From: Flavobacteriales bacterium
Lineage (GTDB): Bacteria; Bacteroidota; Bacteroidia; Flavobacteriales; Weeksellaceae
NCBI GenBank assembly: GCA_900770875.1
Contig: CAAGLV010000178.1
Coordinates: 1 to 35,797, forward strand
Direction: 5' to 3'
Length of the DNA: 35,797 bases
Notes under the pieces: model-generated
What the model was told of the DNA's origin: nothing
Databases searched by the model: none
The model's input: the letters and a program-made list of their open reading frames with translations, nothing else
Shown: one piece after another, positions 31,621-35,797 of the stretch
Layout of the letters: the number at the start of each line of letters is the position of its first letter
Numbering within the stretch: the first letter of the stretch is position 1
Position numbers and translations under genes: made by a program

Positions 31621-33663
31621 ATGAAAACGAAAATATTAACACTGGCTCTTGCATTTTTTGCCATTTCGATTCAAGCACAAGAAACTATTCCAATGCCAAA
31701 ACCAGGTCCAGCGCCTACAATTAACATCGGAAAACCAAACGAATTTAAATTAAAAAATGGTTTAACGGTTATTGTGGTAGAAAACCATAAATTACCTCGC
31801 GTTTCGGCTACATTAACAATAGATAATGCACCTGTTGCTTTAGGCAATAAAAAAGGAGCAGAATCGCTTTTAAGCGATATGTTAGGTACAGGAACAAAAT
31901 CAATTTCGAAAGAAGATTTTAATCAACGTATCGAATTTTTAGGTGCAAATGTTAACTTTTGGGAAGCAGGTGCATCGGCAAGTTCGTTAAAAAAATACTT
32001 TAACGAAGTTTTTAGTTATTTAGCAGACGGAGCTTTAAATCCAAACTTTACAGCAGAAGAATTCGAAGCTGTTAAAACACGTTACATCGAAGGATTAAAA
32101 TCTAACGAAAAATCGGTAGAAAATGCTGCGGCTCGTGTTCGTGATATTTTAATTTACGGTAAAAATCATCCATTTGCAGAATACGATACTAAAGAAGGAA
32201 TTGCTGCAATTACTTTGGCAGATGTACAAGATTATTATACAAAATATTACAAACCAAACAATGCATATTTAATTGTTGTTGGTGATATTACAACAAAAGA
32301 AGTTAAAAAATTAGCCAACAAATATTTTGATAAATGGCAAAAAGGAGATTTAGTTGCACCAGCTTTACCACAAGCACCACAAGTTACAAAAACGGTGGTA
32401 GATGTAATTAATATGCCAAATGCTGTACAATCGGTTGTAGGTTTAGGTTATCCGGTTCAGTTAACTAAAAACGATCCTGATTATTATGCTGTACAAGTTG
32501 CTTCTACAATTTTAGGTGGAGATTTTAACTCGAAATTAAACATGAATTTACGCGAAGCCAATGGTTGGACTTACGGTGCGCGTGGAGGTGTTTCGGATTC
32601 GCGTTACATTGGTCGTTTTACAACTAATGCAACTGTACGTAACGAGGTAACAGACGGAGCTGTAAAAGAAACATTAAAAGAAGTTCGTTCGATGACAACA
32701 GATAAAATCGACGAAAAACAATTAGAAGATGTGAAAGCAAAATTCTTAGGAAACTTTATTTTAACATTAGAGCGTCCAGAGACTGTTGCTAGCCAAGCTT
32801 TATCTACAAAAACAAATCAATTATCGCCATCTTTTTATGCCGATTATATTAAAAATATAAATGCGGTTACGGTGGATGATGTTTTACGCGTTTCTAAAAA
32901 ATATTTCCGTCCAGATCAAGCTCGTATTATCGTAACAGGTAAAGCCGAACAAATTGGTGATGGATTAGAGCAATTAGGTTATCAAGTAAATTATTACGAT
33001 AGCTACGGAAATCCTATTGCAAAACCAGTAGCTGCTGCTCAGAAAACCGAAAAAACAGCATCTCAAATTAAAGACGATTACATCAAAGCAATTGGTGGAG
33101 CTGATAAAGTAGCAAAAGTAAAAACGTTAAAGGACACAGGTAATATCGATATCCAAGGGATGAAAGGAATCTATACAATTTTCAGAAAGTTCCCAAATAA
33201 AACAAGCCAAGTGATTAAATTGCCTGTTGCCGAAATTAAACAAACTTTTGATGGCGAAAAAGCCTTTGCAAATCAAGGTGGTAAAAATATCGAAGTTACA
33301 GATGGTTTATCCGAATTAAAATTAACAAATGCATTATTTTTACCTTTAAGCGAAGGATATAAATCGGCCGAAGTAAAAGGAATTGTAACGGACAACGGAA
33401 AAAAATTATACCAAGTTTACGTAAAAGATTTACGCCGTACAGATTATTACGATGCCGATGGTGGATTATTAGTTAAATCGGAAGAATTAAGAGATACACC
33501 AGCAGGTCAGTTCGAAGAAATTACTTATTTTAGTGATTATAAACCATTCGACGGAATTTTATTTCCAACAAAAATGGAAAAAGAAGTTGGACCACAAAAA
33601 TTAAGCATTACAATTGATACCGTTGAGGTAAATAAAAATGTAACTGATGCTAATTTTAAATAA
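31621..33663 (+). CDS. M16 family protein, non-zinc subunit with LolA/LppX-like C-terminal domain
   Basis: This 680-residue protein has a signal peptide (about 1-19, ending IQAQ). The N-terminal M16 domain lacks HxxEH: at that place the sequence is GNKKGAESLLSDMLG, so it cannot bind zinc. The second M16 domain keeps the conserved R311 and Y318 (LREANGWTYGARGG) that bind the substrate C-terminus in the partner's active site. Residues about 485-680 form an additional beta-rich domain (IKAIGGADKVAKVKTL, ... YYDADGGLLVKSEE ... FSDYKPFDGILFPTKM). It resembles outer-membrane lipoprotein carrier/sorting-like domains found in Bacteroidota. This tail may place the peptidase at the outer membrane or bind lipid or peptide. 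It is co-transcribed with the active subunit. Confidence 0.9.
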   Translation: MKTKILTLALAFFAISIQAQETIPMPKPGPAPTINIGKPNEFKLKNGLTVIVVENHKLPRVSATLTIDNAPVALGNKKGAESLLSDMLGTGTKSISKEDFNQRIEFLGANVNFWEAGASASSLKKYFNEVFSYLADGALNPNFTAEEFEAVKTRYIEGLKSNEKSVENAAARVRDILIYGKNHPFAEYDTKEGIAAITLADVQDYYTKYYKPNNAYLIVVGDITTKEVKKLANKYFDKWQKGDLVAPALPQAPQVTKTVVDVINMPNAVQSVVGLGYPVQLTKNDPDYYAVQVASTILGGDFNSKLNMNLREANGWTYGARGGVSDSRYIGRFTTNATVRNEVTDGAVKETLKEVRSMTTDKIDEKQLEDVKAKFLGNFILTLERPETVASQALSTKTNQLSPSFYADYIKNINAVTVDDVLRVSKKYFRPDQARIIVTGKAEQIGDGLEQLGYQVNYYDSYGNPIAKPVAAAQKTEKTASQIKDDYIKAIGGADKVAKVKTLKDTGNIDIQGMKGIYTIFRKFPNKTSQVIKLPVAEIKQTFDGEKAFANQGGKNIEVTDGLSELKLTNALFLPLSEGYKSAEVKGIVTDNGKKLYQVYVKDLRRTDYYDADGGLLVKSEELRDTPAGQFEEITYFSDYKPFDGILFPTKMEKEVGPQKLSITIDTVEVNKNVTDANFK

Positions 33664-33689
33664 TTAAATACATTCTTTTTTATATTAAA

Positions 33690-33725
33690 AAGGTATCTCA
33701 GGTTTTACTTGAGGTGCCTTTTTTT
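33690..33725 (+). terminator. Terminator of the M16 operon
   Basis: AAGGTATCTCA (33690-33700) pairs with TGAGGTGCCTT (33710-33720), an 11-bp stem with two G-U pairs and a 9-base loop. A T run extends to 33725. Confidence 0.85.
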
Positions 33726-33772
33726 GTGCAATATATATATAGTCAACGTTTTATAGATTAACAATTATTGAT

Positions 33773-34507
33773 ATGAAAAAACTACAAATTCTATTTTTCT
33801 GTTTTTTATTGAGTCCAATTTTTGCTCAGTTGAATGAAGGAAATACTTTTATTTACGAATTAGCCTCAAAAAAAGAGCAAGAAACTAAAACAACAATTTT
33901 AGCTGATTTTATTCAACCAAATCCAAATCCAGTCGAATATATTTATCAAACCAATGGAAATGAAGCTTCTTTTGCTCCAATTTTAGTACTTGATAATTCA
34001 CAAACTAATCGATTTAATTTATTACAAATTTCGGTAAAAACGTTTGGCGAGTTTTATTACAATTTAAAAGAGAATTTGATTGAAAATAAAAAGGAGTTAA
34101 GTAATAAAGAATATATCATCACCTCAAAATTAGATGATTTACATTGGATTGATTTAAATGAAACCGAAGAAGTAAATGGCATTTTAACGAAGAAATATAT
34201 CACAACGCGAAAAGAAAAAGGTTTAAAAGCGGATAAAATTTATACCACAACTGTTTGGATTGATGAATCTTATCCGATGAATATAGCACCATTCGACTTA
34301 ACGGGCTTAAAAGGTTTGGTAATGAAAGTAAATTTTAATGGAGGAAACGAGTTGATTTTAAAGAAAATTGAAAATCAAAAACTAAAAGAAATTAAACCTT
34401 TAAAAGCTAAAAACAGAATAACGAAAGCAGAATATCAAAAATTAATCGATGAGAAAATGGAAAATCTTCGTAATAAAAAACCAGTTAGTTTCGACATTAA
34501 AAACTAA
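33773..34507 (+). CDS. Secreted GLPGLI-like protein
   Basis: This 244-residue protein has a signal peptide (about 1-18, ending IFAQ). The pattern late in the chain is TTVWIDESYPMNIAPFDLTG followed by LKGLVMKVNF. It mirrors the W(Y/I)xxxIP...GPxxxxGLPGLI(L)x(I/V) block of the Bacteroidota GLPGLI family, but the motif itself is altered to GLKGLV. Upstream strands KLDDLHWIDLNETEEVNGILTKKYI also fit the family's layout. The last 45 residues are Lys-rich (KAKNRITKAEYQKLIDEK). Family function is unknown; some members lie near TonB receptors or peptidases. It lies downstream of the M16 operon terminator and may be separately expressed, though no clear promoter is visible. Confidence 0.7.
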   Translation: MKKLQILFFCFLLSPIFAQLNEGNTFIYELASKKEQETKTTILADFIQPNPNPVEYIYQTNGNEASFAPILVLDNSQTNRFNLLQISVKTFGEFYYNLKENLIENKKELSNKEYIITSKLDDLHWIDLNETEEVNGILTKKYITTRKEKGLKADKIYTTTVWIDESYPMNIAPFDLTGLKGLVMKVNFNGGNELILKKIENQKLKEIKPLKAKNRITKAEYQKLIDEKMENLRNKKPVSFDIKN

Positions 34508-34510
34508 AAA

Positions 34511-34543
34511 TTGCGTGTAGAAATCGAATAAATCTTATTTTTG
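34511..34543 (+). promoter_or_regulatory. Promoter of menB
   Basis: TTG (34511-34513) and TATTTTTG (34536-34543, perfect TAnnTTTG) are separated by 22 bases, 17 bases before the menB ATG. Confidence 0.75.
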
Positions 34544-34560
34544 GTAAAAATTAAAATACA

Positions 34561-35394
34561 ATGGCTACAATTAACTGGCAAACTGTAAAAGAATACGAAG
34601 ACATCACGTTTAAAAAATGCGATGGTGTAATGCGTATTGCTTTCAATCGTCCGGAAGTTCGTAATGCGTTCCGTCCAAAAACTGTTTTCGAATTATTAGA
34701 TGCTTTTCAATTAGCAGAAGAAGATCGCGAAGTTGGTGTAATCTTATTAACAGGAGAAGGGCCATCGCCAAAAGATGGTGGATGGGCATTTTGTTCGGGC
34801 GGAGATCAACGTGTACGTGGTGCAAAAGGATACGAAGGACAAGATGGTGTTGGTCGTTTAAATATATTAGAAGTTCAGCGTTTAATTCGTTTCTCAACTA
34901 AGGTTGTGGTTGCGGTTGTTAACGGTTGGGCTGTAGGAGGAGGTCATTCGTTACACGTGGTGTGTGATATGACGTTAGCTTCTAAAGAACATGCTATTTT
35001 TAAACAAACTGATGCTGATGTAGCTTCGTTTGATGGTGGATACGGATCAGCTTATTTAGCAAAACAAGTAGGACAAAAACGTGCACGCGAAATTTTCTTC
35101 TTAGGATTAAATTATTCGGCTCAAGAAGCATACGATATGGGAATGGTAAATTTAGTTGTTCCTCACGACGAATTAGAGCAAGTTGCTTTTGATTGGGCAC
35201 AAGAAATTTTAACAAAATCGCCTACAGCAATTAAAATGTTGAAATATGCATTTAATTTAGTGGATGATGGTTTAGTTGGTCAGCAAATCTTTGCTGGAGA
35301 AACAACGCGTTTCGCTTATGGAACTGAAGAAGCTGTAGAAGGTAGAAATGCATTTTTAGAAAAACGTCCAAGAGACTTTTCTAAATTCCGTTAA
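34561..35394 (+). CDS. menB: 1,4-dihydroxy-2-naphthoyl-CoA synthase
   Basis: This 277-residue cytoplasmic crotonase-fold enzyme closes the second ring in menaquinone (vitamin K2) synthesis from o-succinylbenzoyl-CoA. Family marks are FNRPEVRNAFRPKTV at the start and GWAFCSGGDQRVRG, the oxyanion-hole and CoA loop typical of MenB. VNGWAVGGGHSLHVVCD follows, then FKQTDADVASFDGGYGSAYLA with the catalytic Asp/Ser-Tyr region, and RPRDFSKFR at the C-terminus. Length is normal. No other men gene is visible. Menaquinone is the respiratory quinone of this group. It has its own promoter and a hairpin terminator at 35422-35450. Confidence 0.96.
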   Translation: MATINWQTVKEYEDITFKKCDGVMRIAFNRPEVRNAFRPKTVFELLDAFQLAEEDREVGVILLTGEGPSPKDGGWAFCSGGDQRVRGAKGYEGQDGVGRLNILEVQRLIRFSTKVVVAVVNGWAVGGGHSLHVVCDMTLASKEHAIFKQTDADVASFDGGYGSAYLAKQVGQKRAREIFFLGLNYSAQEAYDMGMVNLVVPHDELEQVAFDWAQEILTKSPTAIKMLKYAFNLVDDGLVGQQIFAGETTRFAYGTEEAVEGRNAFLEKRPRDFSKFR

Positions 35395-35421
35395 CAGGTT
35401 AGAAATATAAGTAAATATAGG

Positions 35422-35450
35422 AGCGGTACTGATGAGGTATCGCTTTTTTT
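35422..35450 (+). terminator. Terminator of menB
   Basis: AGCGGTAC (35422-35429) pairs with GTATCGCT (35437-35444), 8 bp with one G-U pair and a 7-base loop. T residues run to 35450. Confidence 0.82.
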
Positions 35451-35452
35451 GT

Positions 35453-35797
35453 TTAGTAATTAGGAGTTAGTGATTAGTAATTAGAGGGGTCGTGGTACGT
35501 TTTAACAACGTTATAAAAGTAATGTATTAGTGATTGACATGTTTTTGAGATTTCTCCTGCCGTCGAAATGACACTTTCCGTTTTGTTTTTATGAATAGTA
35601 CGAGCAGTTTTATGAAGTTGGATGTTGGTTTGGAAATTTTGAATGATAAGTTTTGTGTAAGATGTAAGATATAAGGGGGAACGAAATGCGAAGTTCGAGG
35701 TTGATGATTGGTAAATAGTCATTAGTTTATCGTCTTATTTCATGATAGAATACGTAGTACGTTTTAAGTTATACGTAATATACTTTTATTATTTTTA
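35453..35797. repeat. Intergenic repeat-rich region without genes
   Basis: About 345 bases to the window end carry no credible coding frame. TTAGTAATTAG occurs at 35453-35463 and 35474-35484. TTAGTGATT occurs at 35467-35475 and 35527-35535. GTACGTTTTAA occurs at 35495-35505 and again at 35757-35767. The segment 35547-35574 (reverse strand beginning GTGTCATTTCGACGGCAGG and ending in GAGAAATCTC) resembles a dispersed intergenic repeat I remember from Bacteroidota genomes. I read this as a patch of interspersed non-coding repeats after the menB terminator. The reverse-strand frame over 35474-35722 is a by-product. Confidence 0.5.

Noticed and set aside
35474..35722. Reverse-strand open frame of 82 codons at the window end
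   Set aside because: It translates the repeat-like segment (35547-35574) and short direct repeats; no start signal or protein-like pattern.

Overview
The window looks like ordinary chromosome from a low-GC member of the Bacteroidota, class Flavobacteriia. I would guess Weeksellaceae (Empedobacter- or Chryseobacterium-like), but that family placement is weak. The evidence is: many perfect TAnnTTTG -7 promoter elements with few clear Shine-Dalgarno sites; a type IX secretion sorting tail on a protease; CarboxypepD-plug-barrel TonB receptors; a zapA - 6S RNA - rny cluster; an RNase Y; and a class I ribonucleotide reductase with a very short alpha chain. No tRNA, rRNA, CRISPR array, transposase or prophage gene was seen.

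Layout. 1-161 is the 5' end of a glycyl-tRNA synthetase gene. 522-3699 is a three-gene cluster (small Cys/His-rich protein, TonB receptor with a CC pair in its plug, periplasmic HMA-type protein) that I read as a metal, probably copper, handling unit. 3748-6363 is a secreted M36 metalloprotease. 6489-8168 is grpE-dnaJ. 8304-12387 is an M23 endopeptidase gene overlapping a second TonB receptor gene. 12747-15174 is a division and RNA cluster: coiled-coil (ZapB-like) gene, zapA, 6S RNA, rny. 15525-18267 is nrdB-nrdA. 18458-22025 holds an SMR exporter, a luciferase-like flavin oxidoreductase, miaE and two unknown genes. 22133-23362 is a glycosyltransferase. 23467-26445 is a tight cassette of three secreted proteins, in which two paralogues flank a propeller/PKD protein. 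26552-30066 holds an unknown secreted protein and two sulfur-related units (persulfide dioxygenase-rhodanese fusion; TauE exporter plus TPMT-type methyltransferase). 30281-33663 is a pair of M16 peptidases, one with the zinc site and one with the R/Y site. 33773-34507 is a GLPGLI-like protein, and 34561-35394 is menB. The last 350 bases hold only intergenic repeat-like DNA.

How the genes work together. Most of the window is housekeeping: protein folding, division, RNA turnover, dNTP and menaquinone synthesis. It is interleaved with cell-envelope and secreted functions. The best candidates for undescribed biology are the 23467-26445 secreted cassette, the CC-motif metal module at 522-3699, and the sulfide-handling neighbourhood at 27146-30066. 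Genes are closely packed: hairpin terminators often sit right against, or overlap, the -7 element of the next gene.
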